This document shows positions 17,353 to 26,576 of a DNA stretch of 64,000 nt, in pieces. The stretch comes from Olivibacter sp. SDN3 (GTDB lineage Bacteria; Bacteroidota; Bacteroidia; Sphingobacteriales; Sphingobacteriaceae). The first letter of the stretch is position 1. The number at the start of each line of letters is the position of its first letter. The notes beneath the pieces were generated by a model that worked only from the letters and a program-made list of their open reading frames with translations, searched no databases and was not told the origin of the DNA. The DNA lies in assembly GCF_014334135.1 (NCBI RefSeq), contig NZ_CP060497.1:1-64000 (forward strand), written 5' to 3'. The translations under genes and the position numbers were made by a program.

Positions 17353-19143
17353 TTAGAAGCAATATTTGTTAGCCTCGATTAACCGTTTGGCCACATTTTG
17401 GCGTGCTTCTTTAATATTAAAAGGGGCCACCTTAGTAAACCTTCTCAGGCCTACCAGCATCATCTTCAATTCGTCTCCTTCTGCAAAAGAATTTAGAGCC
17501 TCTTTGCCCGATAGATAAACCTTATCAACTGTTGTCTGCAAGCAAATACGGGCCATATCCAACTGCTCTTTCACTTCTTCCGTACCTTTGATCTGCACCA
17601 ATTTTTCCACCCTGAGTAACGTCGATTCTGCGATATAAACCCCTCCAATGATGTCAGCAATGTTCATCAATATCTCCTGTTCTTTTTGAAGAGTCATCAT
17701 CAACTGTTGAACAGCGGCACCCGCCACTAAAAGACCTGCTTTTTTAAGATTAGCAATAATTCTCTTTTCATAAGCAAACAAGGTATCATCAGCATCTTCA
17801 AAATCAGGTATAGCCAATAGTTCCCCCGCGACAGCCTGGGCAGGGCCCATTAGATCCAACTCCCCTTTCAGAGCACGCTTTAAAAGCATATCAACAATTA
17901 ATAATCGATTAACCTCATTTGTTCCCTCAAAAATTCTATTTATTCTAGAGTCTCGGTATGCGCGTTCCATAGGAGCTTCTGCCGAATACCCCATACCTCC
18001 GTAAATTTGTACACCTTCATCTACAATATAATCAAGCATTTCAGACCCCCATACTTTTAAAATAGCACATTCTATCGCGAACTGTTCTGTTGACTTTAAC
18101 TTTGCTTGGGCAGGCTCCATCCCACTTGCTACCAAAGCATCGTATGCGTCGTCTATATTTTGGCCAGCTCGGTATGCAGCGCTCTCAACAGCAAAATTTC
18201 TAGCTGCCATCTCAGCGAGTTTATAACGTATTGCACCAAATTTTGAAATAGGCAGTTTAAATTGTACCCTTTCATTTGCATACTTTAAGGCTTGTGTAAT
18301 AACCTTCCTAGACGAGCCTATCGCAGCTGCACCCAATTTTATCCTGCCGATGTTAAGAATATTTACAGCTATTTTAAATCCGTTCTCGCGTTCAGAGAGC
18401 ATATTTTCTACTGGCACTGGGCAATCGTTGAAAAACACCTGACGAGTAGACGACCCCTTGATTCCTAACTTATGTTCTTCGGGATTCATGGTAACACCGC
18501 CAAAAGCTCGCTCCACAATAAATGCCGACAAATTTTTATCGTCGTCAATTTTGGCAAAAACAATAAATATGTCTGCAAATCCGCCGTTAGTGATCCACAT
18601 CTTCTGACCGCTAAGTAGATAATGGGTCCCTTCAGCATTTAATTTTGCACTTGTTCTTCCGCTATTAGCATCAGAACCTGCATTAGGCTCAGTTAAACAA
18701 TATGCAGCTTTATACTCGCCAGTGGCCAGTTTGGGGATATACCGCTGTTTCTGCTCGGCATTCCCGTAATATAGAATGGGCAATGTTCCAATGCCCGTAT
18801 GAGCCGACAGTGCCACAGCAAAAGAATGTCCGGCACCGACAGCATCTGTGACGAGCATGGAAGTGTTGAAGTTCTTACCAAAACCTCCAAACTCTTCGGG
18901 TATAGACACACCTAAAATACCGAGTTCTCCTGCTTTATTAAGTAAAAGCTCCATAAGGCCCTCCTCTTGAGCGTCTATCCGATCAAGGTTAGGATTTACC
19001 TCCGAGTCCAAAAAGTCTTCACAGGTCTTCTTGATCATTAGCTGCTCCTCGTCAAATTCCTCTGGAATAAAAATATCTTGGAATTGTGTTTCTTTAATAA
19101 CAAACTCTCCTCCTTTAATGCTTATTTTTTCCATGCTTTCCAT
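17353..19143 (-). CDS. Acyl-CoA dehydrogenase, FadE type of the fadNAE operon
   Basis: FAD enzyme that catalyses the first oxidation step of fatty-acid beta-oxidation. In 596 residues it has the N-terminal helical, middle beta and C-terminal helical domains of the family, including AAYCLTEPNAGSDANS and WITNGG for FAD and substrate contacts, and RIFEGTNEVNRLL with the catalytic-region glutamate. After about residue 430 a helical extension makes it longer than the usual 380-residue dehydrogenase, matching the length class of Bacillus subtilis FadE (about 594). It is the last gene of the marR-fadN-fadA-fadE run, 39 bp beyond the thiolase. Confidence 0.94.
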   Translation of the reverse strand: MESMEKISIKGGEFVIKETQFQDIFIPEEFDEEQLMIKKTCEDFLDSEVNPNLDRIDAQEEGLMELLLNKAGELGILGVSIPEEFGGFGKNFNTSMLVTDAVGAGHSFAVALSAHTGIGTLPILYYGNAEQKQRYIPKLATGEYKAAYCLTEPNAGSDANSGRTSAKLNAEGTHYLLSGQKMWITNGGFADIFIVFAKIDDDKNLSAFIVERAFGGVTMNPEEHKLGIKGSSTRQVFFNDCPVPVENMLSERENGFKIAVNILNIGRIKLGAAAIGSSRKVITQALKYANERVQFKLPISKFGAIRYKLAEMAARNFAVESAAYRAGQNIDDAYDALVASGMEPAQAKLKSTEQFAIECAILKVWGSEMLDYIVDEGVQIYGGMGYSAEAPMERAYRDSRINRIFEGTNEVNRLLIVDMLLKRALKGELDLMGPAQAVAGELLAIPDFEDADDTLFAYEKRIIANLKKAGLLVAGAAVQQLMMTLQKEQEILMNIADIIGGVYIAESTLLRVEKLVQIKGTEEVKEQLDMARICLQTTVDKVYLSGKEALNSFAEGDELKMMLVGLRRFTKVAPFNIKEARQNVAKRLIEANKYCF

Positions 19144-19182
19144 ATGCTTGATTTACTATATACATTATATAATTTTCTACAC

Positions 19183-20355
19183 TTACAATATTTCAAATAT
19201 TCCAGCAGCTCCCTGTCCGGTTCCCACACACATCGTTACCATACCATATTGCTGTTCACGTCGCTTCAGCTCGTTAAACAGTTGAACACTCAATTTAGCA
19301 CCAGTGCAGCCCAATGGATGCCCTAAGGCAATAGCTCCTCCATTCACATTGATGATCTCTTGATTTAACCCGAGCTCCCTAACAACAGCTAAGGATTGCG
19401 AAGCAAAAGCTTCATTCAATTCAATCAGTTGAATATCATCTTGCTTTAGACCAGCTTGCTTCAAAGCTTTTGGAATAGCTTCTATAGGACCTATTCCCAT
19501 TATTCTTGGTGGAACACCTGCTACACCATAACTCACTAGTCTAGCAATTGGCTCAACGTTTAACTCTTTTAGCTTTGTTTCAGAAACGACCAAAACGAAA
19601 GCTGCCCCGTCTGATGTTTGCGAGGAATTACCGGCGGTAACACTGCCCCCCGCAGCAAAAACAGGTTTTAATTTAGCCAACAACTCCACATTGGTATCTG
19701 CTCTCGGTCCCTCATCTGTATCAACCACATATTCTTTATCCACTATTTTTCCTTCATTGATATAATTTTCTTTGATCGTTATAGGAACGATATCGTCTTT
19801 AAATTTACCGCTCTTTATAGCAGCCAATGCCTTTTGATGCGATTGAAAAGCAAATTCATCCATATCCGTGCGACTCACCTTAAACTCTTTGGCAACAGCC
19901 TCCGCTGTAAGCCCCATATTCCAATACCAATCCGGGTGGGTTTTAGCAACCGTTGGGTTTGGCACGAGCTTCCATCCGCCCATTGGCATTCCAGACATTA
20001 CTTCGACACCACCAGCGACAATAATATCTGCCATACCGTTTTTTATTTTAGCGACCGCAGTGGCTATCGTTTCCAGTCCCGATGCACAGTAGCGATTAAC
20101 TGTAACACCCGGAACTTTATCTGTATCTAAAGACATTAAAGAGATCAATCTTGCCACGTTGAGCCCTTGCTCCGCTTCCGGAGTAGCATTTCCCACTATC
20201 ACATCATCTATTTGCGCTTTATCAAGATTGGGGATAGAATCAACTAAGCGTTTAATAACATGCGAGGCTAAATCATCTGCACGTGTAAAGCGAAAGCCAC
20301 CCTTAGGGGCCTTACCCACAGCAGATCGGTAACCAGCTATAATATATGCTTCCAT
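19183..20355 (-). CDS. Acetyl-CoA C-acyltransferase (3-ketoacyl-CoA thiolase), FadA type
   Basis: Thiolase that cleaves 3-ketoacyl-CoA to acetyl-CoA and a shortened acyl-CoA. The nucleophilic cysteine lies in VNRYCASGLE (Cys90 from the chosen start), and the active-site His and Cys lie in GGAIALGHPLGCTGA and CVGTGQGAAG. The start was set at the ATG at 20355 (MEAYIIAGYRSAVGK, 390 residues), where the fold begins; an ATG at 20412 would add 19 unrelated residues and approach the end of the upstream gene at 20422. Second enzyme gene of the fad operon. Confidence 0.95.
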   Translation of the reverse strand: MEAYIIAGYRSAVGKAPKGGFRFTRADDLASHVIKRLVDSIPNLDKAQIDDVIVGNATPEAEQGLNVARLISLMSLDTDKVPGVTVNRYCASGLETIATAVAKIKNGMADIIVAGGVEVMSGMPMGGWKLVPNPTVAKTHPDWYWNMGLTAEAVAKEFKVSRTDMDEFAFQSHQKALAAIKSGKFKDDIVPITIKENYINEGKIVDKEYVVDTDEGPRADTNVELLAKLKPVFAAGGSVTAGNSSQTSDGAAFVLVVSETKLKELNVEPIARLVSYGVAGVPPRIMGIGPIEAIPKALKQAGLKQDDIQLIELNEAFASQSLAVVRELGLNQEIINVNGGAIALGHPLGCTGAKLSVQLFNELKRREQQYGMVTMCVGTGQGAAGIFEIL

Positions 20356-20421
20356 AAGTTTAATGTTAAAATGTAAGTTTTGTACTACATCGTGTATACA
20401 TTCTTGTAGCACATAATAATA

Positions 20422-22851
20422 TTAATTCCGTAGGGGCTTTCCTTTCGTCAACATATGTTGAATACGTTCTAATGTTTTTCGTTCAGCAGCTAATGCCAAG
20501 AATGCCCTACGTTCCAAATCGAGCAAATATTGTTCAGATACTTCCGTTGGCGACGACAAATTCCCACCACACATTACCCATCCTAATTTTTCAGAAATTT
20601 TTTGGTCGTGCTCACTAATATAATTACCCGATTTCATAGAATTTGCACCGACATATACAATACCTAAACCTTGGTTCCCTAAAACTTTGATATCATCTCG
20701 TTGAGCTGGTTGCGTATATCCCTTATCTGCTAACGCTAAGGCCTTTGATTTGGCATCTGCTAACAGTCTGCTACGGTTCATGGAAATCGCATATTTACCT
20801 TTTTCCAAATAACCAAGCTCATAAGCCTCAACAGCAGAAGTGCTTACTTTCGCCTGACCGATGGTCAGGAATCTATCCTTCAAAACATTTTGTGTTATCT
20901 GATCATTTTTATACTCATCAGATGCACGCAAGGCGAATTCCTTCGTCCCCCCCCCACCGGGTATAACTCCCACTCCAAACTCTACCAAACCCATATAAGT
21001 TTCCGCATGCAACTGTACAAAATCAGCGTGTAAAGCAAACTCGCATCCACCCCCAAGTGTTAAGTTAAAGGGCGCCACGACTACCGGTATACTAGAATAA
21101 CGTAAACGCATCGAGGTGTCCTGGAACATTTTCACAGCCATATTCAATTCGTCATAGTCTTCTTCTACAGCCATCATAAAAATCATACCTATATTCGCCC
21201 CAGCTGAAAAATTTGCCCCGTCATTTCCAATGACCAACCCTTTATAATCTTTTTCAGCTATATCAATAGCCTTATTGATACCCTGAATAACGTCGCCACC
21301 AATGGTATTCATTTTCGTGCGAATTTCAGCATTAATAATACCATCGCCCAGGTCTATAATAGAAACCCCGCTATTCTTCCACAACGTTTTTGTTTCGCGT
21401 AGGTGATCCAGTATAATAAACTCTTCTGATCCCGGAATCGTTTTATAATTTTTGCTTGCCTGATCATAGAATTTCCTTTCACCATTTTCGATTTGATAGA
21501 AACTCTCATGCCCGCTCTCCAGCATTTCTATCACCCATGGAGCTACTTCTCCCGTTTGGCCAGGCAACCGTTTCTCTTCACCCTTAATTTTTTCTATTGT
21601 ATCTCTAACTCCTAAGGCATCCCATACTTCAAATGGTCCGAATTCCCAACCAAATCCTGCGCGCATGGCGTCGTCGATACGAAAAAAGTCGTCCGTAATT
21701 TCAGGTACTCGCTTCGAAACATACTCAAACAACGGGTAATGCATGGCCTTAAAGAGAATTGCAGCCTTGTCATCCCCCTGTTCATAAACTTTCATTCTTT
21801 TAGCTAAATCATCTATTTTTTTTGTTTCCTCCAGCGTCGACGATTTCACCTTTTCTTGTTTTCGATAAGTTAGTTGCTTTAAGTCAAGTACTAATATCTC
21901 ACTGTTACCTTTTTCATCTTTCTGTTTCTTGTAAAAGCCTTGTTTTGTCTTCTCTCCCAGCCACTTTTTTTCCGCCATCTCTAATACGTAACCAGGCAAC
22001 TTAAAAATATCACGGGCCTCATCGTCGGGAACATTTTCATATAATCCATTGGCCACATTAACCATCGTATCTAAACCTACCACGTCCGATGTACGAAATG
22101 TTGCCGACTTTGGATGTCCCATCGCCGGACCAGTATATTTATCTACCTCTTCTACAGTTAAGTCCAGCTTCTCTACTAAATGGGTTACAGCTAACATAGA
22201 ATAAACACCTATTCTGTTTCCAATAAAAGCAGGTGTATCCTTACAAAGCACCGTCGTCTTACCTAAGAATTTATCCCCATATTCCATTAAAAAGTCGACC
22301 ACCTCATGATTGGTATGCGCTGTAGGAATAATCTCAAGTAAGCGTAAATAACGAGGAGGATTAAAAAAGTGTGTCCCACAAAAATTGTGTTTGAAATCAT
22401 CGCTTCTATCTTTGATCATTAAGTGAATAGGTATTCCAGAGGTGTTAGAAGTGATCAGAGTTTCCGGCTTTCGGTATTTTTCCACTTGTTCAAAGATTTG
22501 CTTTTTTATCTCCAACTTTTCTACGACCACTTCTATCACCCAATCGGCCTGTGCTATTTTCTCCATATCATCTTGAAAATTGCCCGTCTCGATCAACTTA
22601 ACATTTTTCTTACTGAACAACGGGGAAGGATTCGACTTTACGGCTGCATCTAGCGATTGCTTGACGATTCTGTTGCGAACGACTTTACTTTCCAAGCTAA
22701 GCTTTTTCGATTCCTCGTCAGCGGTGAGCTCCCTAGGAGGAATATCGAGAAGCAGCACAGATACACCTATATTTGCAAAATGACAAGCTATACGCGACCC
22801 CATAACACCAGAGCCAAGTACTGCCACTTTTTTAATCTTTCTGTTCATCAT
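20422..22851 (-). CDS. 3-hydroxyacyl-CoA dehydrogenase/enoyl-CoA hydratase, FadN type
   Basis: A bifunctional beta-oxidation protein of 809 residues. The order of domains is NAD-binding 3-hydroxyacyl-CoA dehydrogenase first (VLGSGVMGSRIA, about 11-22, with HFFNPP near the catalytic His), its C-terminal domain in the middle, and enoyl-CoA hydratase last (about 490-700, with the NFSAGANIG oxyanion-hole segment and a glycine-rich ECH core). That order is the reverse of Escherichia coli FadB and is the one in Bacillus subtilis FadN (about 789 residues). With the fadA- and fadE-like genes behind it the order equals fadNAE. It follows the marR gene by about 60 bp on the same strand. Confidence 0.95.
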   Translation of the reverse strand: MMNRKIKKVAVLGSGVMGSRIACHFANIGVSVLLLDIPPRELTADEESKKLSLESKVVRNRIVKQSLDAAVKSNPSPLFSKKNVKLIETGNFQDDMEKIAQADWVIEVVVEKLEIKKQIFEQVEKYRKPETLITSNTSGIPIHLMIKDRSDDFKHNFCGTHFFNPPRYLRLLEIIPTAHTNHEVVDFLMEYGDKFLGKTTVLCKDTPAFIGNRIGVYSMLAVTHLVEKLDLTVEEVDKYTGPAMGHPKSATFRTSDVVGLDTMVNVANGLYENVPDDEARDIFKLPGYVLEMAEKKWLGEKTKQGFYKKQKDEKGNSEILVLDLKQLTYRKQEKVKSSTLEETKKIDDLAKRMKVYEQGDDKAAILFKAMHYPLFEYVSKRVPEITDDFFRIDDAMRAGFGWEFGPFEVWDALGVRDTIEKIKGEEKRLPGQTGEVAPWVIEMLESGHESFYQIENGERKFYDQASKNYKTIPGSEEFIILDHLRETKTLWKNSGVSIIDLGDGIINAEIRTKMNTIGGDVIQGINKAIDIAEKDYKGLVIGNDGANFSAGANIGMIFMMAVEEDYDELNMAVKMFQDTSMRLRYSSIPVVVAPFNLTLGGGCEFALHADFVQLHAETYMGLVEFGVGVIPGGGGTKEFALRASDEYKNDQITQNVLKDRFLTIGQAKVSTSAVEAYELGYLEKGKYAISMNRSRLLADAKSKALALADKGYTQPAQRDDIKVLGNQGLGIVYVGANSMKSGNYISEHDQKISEKLGWVMCGGNLSSPTEVSEQYLLDLERRAFLALAAERKTLERIQHMLTKGKPLRN

Positions 22852-22912
22852 AATTGAAAATAATTTTATAGCAACCCATTATCGATCAACTAAATCGATT
22901 GCAGTTAAAAAC

Positions 22913-23359
22913 TTATTTGGAGGATTCATCCTTCGGAATGTAATTCATAGCTAGGTCATTTAAACGTTTCAACATATCAATAAGTTTTGTTCTTTCTACA
23001 TCTTTAATGTGATCGTCAAAATAATTATTGAAATCTCTTACGATATTCTTCGCTATTTCCCGCTTTGCTACCCCGAGCGGTGTAAGAAACACCCTTACTG
23101 ATCGCTTGTCCTGCGTATCGGCTTGCCGATAAATCAACCCCTGCCCTTCCATACCGTTCAATATGCGAGATAGGCTAGTTGACTTGACTCCAAGCAATCC
23201 AGCTATCTGCGTAACTGCAGTTCCCTCCTTTCGAATATTGATCAGTAGATATCCTGTAGCTTGGGTAATACCATGTTTTGACGCTAAATGATTATATTTA
23301 TTGGCAATTGATTGCCATGCTATTTTTAAATAATAGTCGATTGTGTTATCTTGACTCAT
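22913..23359 (-). CDS. MarR-family transcriptional regulator, probable fad repressor
   Basis: A 148-residue winged helix-turn-helix protein. The core (about 30-105) has the recognition-helix region VTQIAGLLGVKSTSLSRI and the wing with DKRSVRVFLT, followed by dimerisation helices. It is the first gene of the fadNAE-like unit. A palindrome, TACTATGCTTGCATAGCA, overlaps its own promoter just upstream of the ATG, and a nearly identical site lies at the fadD promoter. MarR repressors usually bind such 16-20 bp palindromes, so autorepression and control of the fad genes, released by acyl-CoA or a fatty acid, is the likely role. The ligand is an inference. Confidence 0.9.
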   Translation of the reverse strand: MSQDNTIDYYLKIAWQSIANKYNHLASKHGITQATGYLLINIRKEGTAVTQIAGLLGVKSTSLSRILNGMEGQGLIYRQADTQDKRSVRVFLTPLGVAKREIAKNIVRDFNNYFDDHIKDVERTKLIDMLKRLNDLAMNYIPKDESSK

Positions 23360-23363
23360 AATT

Positions 23364-23381
23364 TACTATGCTTGCATAGCA
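23364..23381. promoter_or_regulatory. Putative MarR operator at the marR-fadNAE promoter
   Basis: TACTATGCTTGCATAGCA holds perfect 6-bp arms CTATGC and GCATAG around a 2-bp centre. It overlaps the last two bases of the -7 element and the expected transcription start. It shares 16 of 18 bases with the site at 26423-26440. Confidence 0.7.
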
Positions 23382-23410
23382 AATCTACTATTTAATTTTA
23401 AAAATATCAA
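23380..23410 (-). promoter_or_regulatory. Promoter of the marR-fadNAE unit
   Basis: On the minus strand TTG (23410-23408), a 20-nt spacer, and TAGATTTG (23387-23380) match TTG-N19-21-TAnnTTTG. The predicted start falls inside the operator, leaving a leader of about 15 nt. Confidence 0.65.
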
Positions 23411-23544
23411 GGGTTATGATTTTAAATATCTGCAGATATGCTACTTCAAAGGTCAACAGCTTATTAATGCAAATTATATAGCCCGAACGATCAACTAAAA
23501 CCTCGGGATGAAAAACAAATCATCCAAGTTTGCAAAAGAATTTA

Positions 23545-23552
23545 TAAGTTTG
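23545..23552 (+). promoter_or_regulatory. -7 promoter element of the cupin_8 gene
   Basis: TAAGTTTG, 29 bp before the GTG start at 23582. Confidence 0.45.
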
Positions 23553-23581
23553 CAGTTAGACGTATATTAACCTATAGAGCA

Positions 23582-24448
23582 GTGCAACTAAAAAAAACAG
23601 ATAAAAGGTGTGGATTAAGCTCAAAAGAGTTTCTCGATCAATACTTGGATAAAGGTATTCCTGTCATTTTGGAAGACTTTGTTAGTAAAGATAGCCCGGC
23701 CTTTACTAAGTGGAACTATAGTTATTTCAAACAAATTGCTGGAGATCACATCATCGAGTTGTATGGCAAGGAAGATACTTCCAATGATCGGGCCAAGAGT
23801 GCTCCGGTAGCAAAAATGAAATTCTCAGAGTACCTGGATCTTATTGAACGGGAACCAACAGATTTAAGAATATTTCTTTTCAACTTAATAAAATTAAAAC
23901 CTGAGTTAAACAACGACATTATCTACAACGATCTAACTGGAGGCAAGATCATTAAATGGTTACCATTTTTGTTTTTTGGTGGAGAAGGCTCCAGTACACG
24001 TAATCATTTTGACATTGATATGTCTCATGTATTTATCACCCAATACAAGGGAATTAAGAAAATATGGCTTTTCCCCTTAAATCAATCGGATCTCATGTAC
24101 AGGCTACCCTATAACTTCCATAGTATAGCCAACCTCAAAAATCCCGATTATAGTAAATACCCCGCACTTAAATATCTTAATGGTTACGAAGCTGAAATCC
24201 ACCCGGGCCAGACCTTAGTCATGCCTTCAGGGTACTGGCACTACATACAGTATGTAACCGAAGGATATTCTATAAGTGTCAGGGCACTTCCTTCGAAAAG
24301 AATGGATAAGTGGCGGGGATTTAGAAACTTAGTTATAACCCGTCATTTCGACAATACGATGAGGAAAATCTTTAAAGATAGGTGGTATCAATACAAAATA
24401 GAGCGGGCTATGGATCGCGCAAATCGTGCACTTAAAAAAATTAAATAG
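23582..24448 (+). CDS. JmjC/cupin_8-type Fe(II)/2-oxoglutarate-dependent oxygenase
   Basis: A 288-residue protein of the cupin-like (JmjC-related) hydroxylase family. A cupin_8 fold spans about 10-235, with the metal-binding HxD pair in NHFDID (His142, Asp144) and the distal His220 in MPSGYWHYIQY, so the Fe(II) triad is complete. The C-terminal 50 residues are basic and helical. The start is GTG at 23582; no ATG fits. Family members hydroxylate proteins or RNA, or act in natural product pathways; the substrate here is unknown. It lies between the divergent marR-fad unit and the convergent fadD gene, but has no operator copy at its own promoter. Confidence 0.85.
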   Translation: MQLKKTDKRCGLSSKEFLDQYLDKGIPVILEDFVSKDSPAFTKWNYSYFKQIAGDHIIELYGKEDTSNDRAKSAPVAKMKFSEYLDLIEREPTDLRIFLFNLIKLKPELNNDIIYNDLTGGKIIKWLPFLFFGGEGSSTRNHFDIDMSHVFITQYKGIKKIWLFPLNQSDLMYRLPYNFHSIANLKNPDYSKYPALKYLNGYEAEIHPGQTLVMPSGYWHYIQYVTEGYSISVRALPSKRMDKWRGFRNLVITRHFDNTMRKIFKDRWYQYKIERAMDRANRALKKIK

Positions 24449-24486
24449 TCTGTGGCGAATAATTTCCGCCGCAGGCCTTTGTTTTT
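24449..24486. terminator. Terminator between cupin_8 and fadD-like genes
   Basis: CTGTGGCG (24449-24456) pairs with CGCCGCAG (24466-24473), with one G-U pair, and a T run follows at 24478-24486. It serves the plus-strand gene best. Confidence 0.75.
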
Positions 24487-24505
24487 TATGAATTGACTTT
24501 ATATG

Positions 24506-26296
24506 CTAGTCGTCATCTGAAGCTTTTACCGTATCTTCTTCTTTGTAGATCTCTTCAATGATCTCTTTATTTTTTTCTAGGATCACCTTTCTTTTTAGAC
24601 TCAATTTTGGGGTTAACTCGCCCTCATCAATACTCCATTCCTTTGAAAGCAATGTGAATTTTTTTACTTGTTCCCAATGTCCAAAATCACTGTTAGCTCG
24701 ATCAACAACTCCTTGAAATTTATTCAACACTTCTTTGTTTGCCACAAGTTCCTCTTTAGAATTACCTGTAATGCCCTTCTTCTCCGCCCATTTTTTCAAG
24801 TCATCGAAGGAAGGAACAATTAAAGCAGATGGAAATTTTTTTCCTTCACCAACAACCATAACTTGCGCTATGAGCGTAGACTCCATGAATTTATTCTCTA
24901 AAACCTGCGGAGCAACATATTTACCGCCAGTTGTCTTAAACATTTCTTTCTTTCGATCAGTAATTCTCAAAAAACCATCTTTAGTTAACTCTCCGATATC
25001 TCCTGTTTTAAAATAACCTTCGCTATCAAAAATTTCGGCTGTCGCCTCATCGTTTTTATAGTATCCCTTTGTAACGTTTGGACCTTTACATAGAATTTCA
25101 CCGTCAGCTGCTATCTTCACCTGAACGGATTTCAACAACTTTCCTACTGAACCAAACATTAATCCATTAATCTCTAAATTATTTACCGCAATCACGGGGG
25201 AAGTCTCTGTTAATCCATATCCTTCCAACACGGGTATACCTGCTCCCCAAAATATACGTGCTAACCGTTCTTGAAGAGCTGCTCCACCGCTAATGATAGC
25301 AACAATGTTGCCTCCGAGAGCCTCTCTCCATTTCTTAAAAATCAGCTTACGTGCTATAGCTAATTTTATCCTATAAAAAAACCCATTCTTACCCGGCTCC
25401 TGAAATCCCAAACCCAGATCAAGCGCCCAAAAAAATAATTTTCTCTTTATTCCTGTTAAAGCGGCTCCTTTTGCCACAATTTTATCATAAACTTTTTCTA
25501 GTACACGCGGCACGGTGGTGAAACCATTAGGTTTCACATCATTTATATCGGCCACAATAGTGTCCATACTCTCTGCGTAATAAATCGATATCCCTTTGTA
25601 GTAATATAGATAAACCACCATACGCTCAAATATATGGGACAGAGGAAGAAAACTAATGGCTTTCAAGTAATTAGCTGGGAGCAGATGCCCACAATCACTG
25701 AAATTACTCACTAGGTTTCTGTGAGACAGATGAACGCCCTTTGGCTTCCCTGTTGTTCCAGAAGTATAAATTAAGGTTAGTAGGTCATCCTCAGATACTG
25801 CATCCCTATACGGGTGAAGGTCTACGTCTAGATCCCGCCCTTTTTCCTCGATTTCTTTCCAGTTGGAACTCCCGTCGATTTCATCGAAAACATAAACAGG
25901 GACACCTATATCTTTATTTTGTAGCGATTTGTTAATTTTATCATATAGCTCCTTTGTACCAACAAAAGTCATCTTAACTTCTGCGTCTTCTATAATATAG
26001 TCTAGATCACTTTCAGAAAGTGTCGGATAAAGGGGAACAATTGCTGCACCGATTTGATTTACGGCAAAATCCACGAAGTTCCACTCCGGTCTATTAGCAG
26101 ACATCATGGCCACTTTATCTCCTTTTTTTATGCCTAAGTCAAGCAAGCCCTTGCTTAAGTTATTAATTATTTCTAAAACACTTTTTGTATCATATGTTGT
26201 CCATTTGCCGTTTGCTTTGCCAGCAACCATGACTTTTTGAGCATGATGCTGCTGATAGTATTCCAGCAAATCGAAGACACGTTTAACGCTTTCCAT
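24506..26296 (-). CDS. Long-chain fatty acid-CoA ligase, AMP-binding family
   Basis: Activates fatty acids to acyl-CoA with ATP, feeding beta-oxidation or lipid synthesis. The 596 residues belong to the long-chain ACSL/FadD15 class: the P-loop-like LIYTSGTTGKPKGVHLSHRN (about 177-196), the linker motif EGYGLTETSPV, and YFKTGDIGEL followed by ITDRKKEMFKTTGGKYVAP in the C-terminal domain. Length and the gate-like insertion agree with ACSL-type enzymes; no membrane segment is needed. A palindrome almost identical to the marR operator lies at its promoter, which ties it to the fad operon. Exact chain-length preference is unknown. Confidence 0.94.
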   Translation of the reverse strand: MESVKRVFDLLEYYQQHHAQKVMVAGKANGKWTTYDTKSVLEIINNLSKGLLDLGIKKGDKVAMMSANRPEWNFVDFAVNQIGAAIVPLYPTLSESDLDYIIEDAEVKMTFVGTKELYDKINKSLQNKDIGVPVYVFDEIDGSSNWKEIEEKGRDLDVDLHPYRDAVSEDDLLTLIYTSGTTGKPKGVHLSHRNLVSNFSDCGHLLPANYLKAISFLPLSHIFERMVVYLYYYKGISIYYAESMDTIVADINDVKPNGFTTVPRVLEKVYDKIVAKGAALTGIKRKLFFWALDLGLGFQEPGKNGFFYRIKLAIARKLIFKKWREALGGNIVAIISGGAALQERLARIFWGAGIPVLEGYGLTETSPVIAVNNLEINGLMFGSVGKLLKSVQVKIAADGEILCKGPNVTKGYYKNDEATAEIFDSEGYFKTGDIGELTKDGFLRITDRKKEMFKTTGGKYVAPQVLENKFMESTLIAQVMVVGEGKKFPSALIVPSFDDLKKWAEKKGITGNSKEELVANKEVLNKFQGVVDRANSDFGHWEQVKKFTLLSKEWSIDEGELTPKLSLKRKVILEKNKEIIEEIYKEEDTVKASDDD

Positions 26297-26414
26297 AGCA
26301 AAAAAATTTGTTATAACATTCGGTTTATTCAGTTACACTTTAAAGGTAAACAAAAAAGGGGGTACTCTGTGTTGTTTTTAAGATAAAAAAATCTTCCTTT
26401 ATTCAATTAAAATC

Positions 26415-26422
26415 CAAAAATA
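26415..26422 (-). promoter_or_regulatory. -7 promoter element of the fadD-like gene
   Basis: TATTTTTG on the minus strand fits TAnnTTTG. A TTG is found 16 nt upstream (26441-26439), shorter than the ideal spacing. The palindrome at 26423-26440 fills the spacer. Confidence 0.5.
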
Positions 26423-26440
26423 TACTATGCATACATAGCA
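26423..26440. promoter_or_regulatory. Putative MarR operator at the fadD promoter
   Basis: TACTATGCATACATAGCA matches the marR operator at 16 of 18 positions and has the arms CTATG and CATAG. It lies between the predicted -33 and -7 elements of the fadD-like gene, and 76 bp upstream of the -7 element of the divergent beta-barrel gene. Confidence 0.7.
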
Positions 26441-26515
26441 ATATCTATTACTGGCATTTATTTTGCCAACAATAAAAAAACCTCACCAGAATGTTTTTGT
26501 AACAACTATTAAGTG

Positions 26516-26523
26516 TAACTTTG
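26516..26523 (+). promoter_or_regulatory. -7 promoter element of the beta-barrel protein gene
   Basis: TAACTTTG, with a TTTTTG 16 nt upstream, 54 bp before the ATG at 26577. Confidence 0.5.
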
Positions 26524-26576
26524 GTGCCGGTTACACAATTATGTATGAACTTACTATTTTATTAAAAATTAAATTT

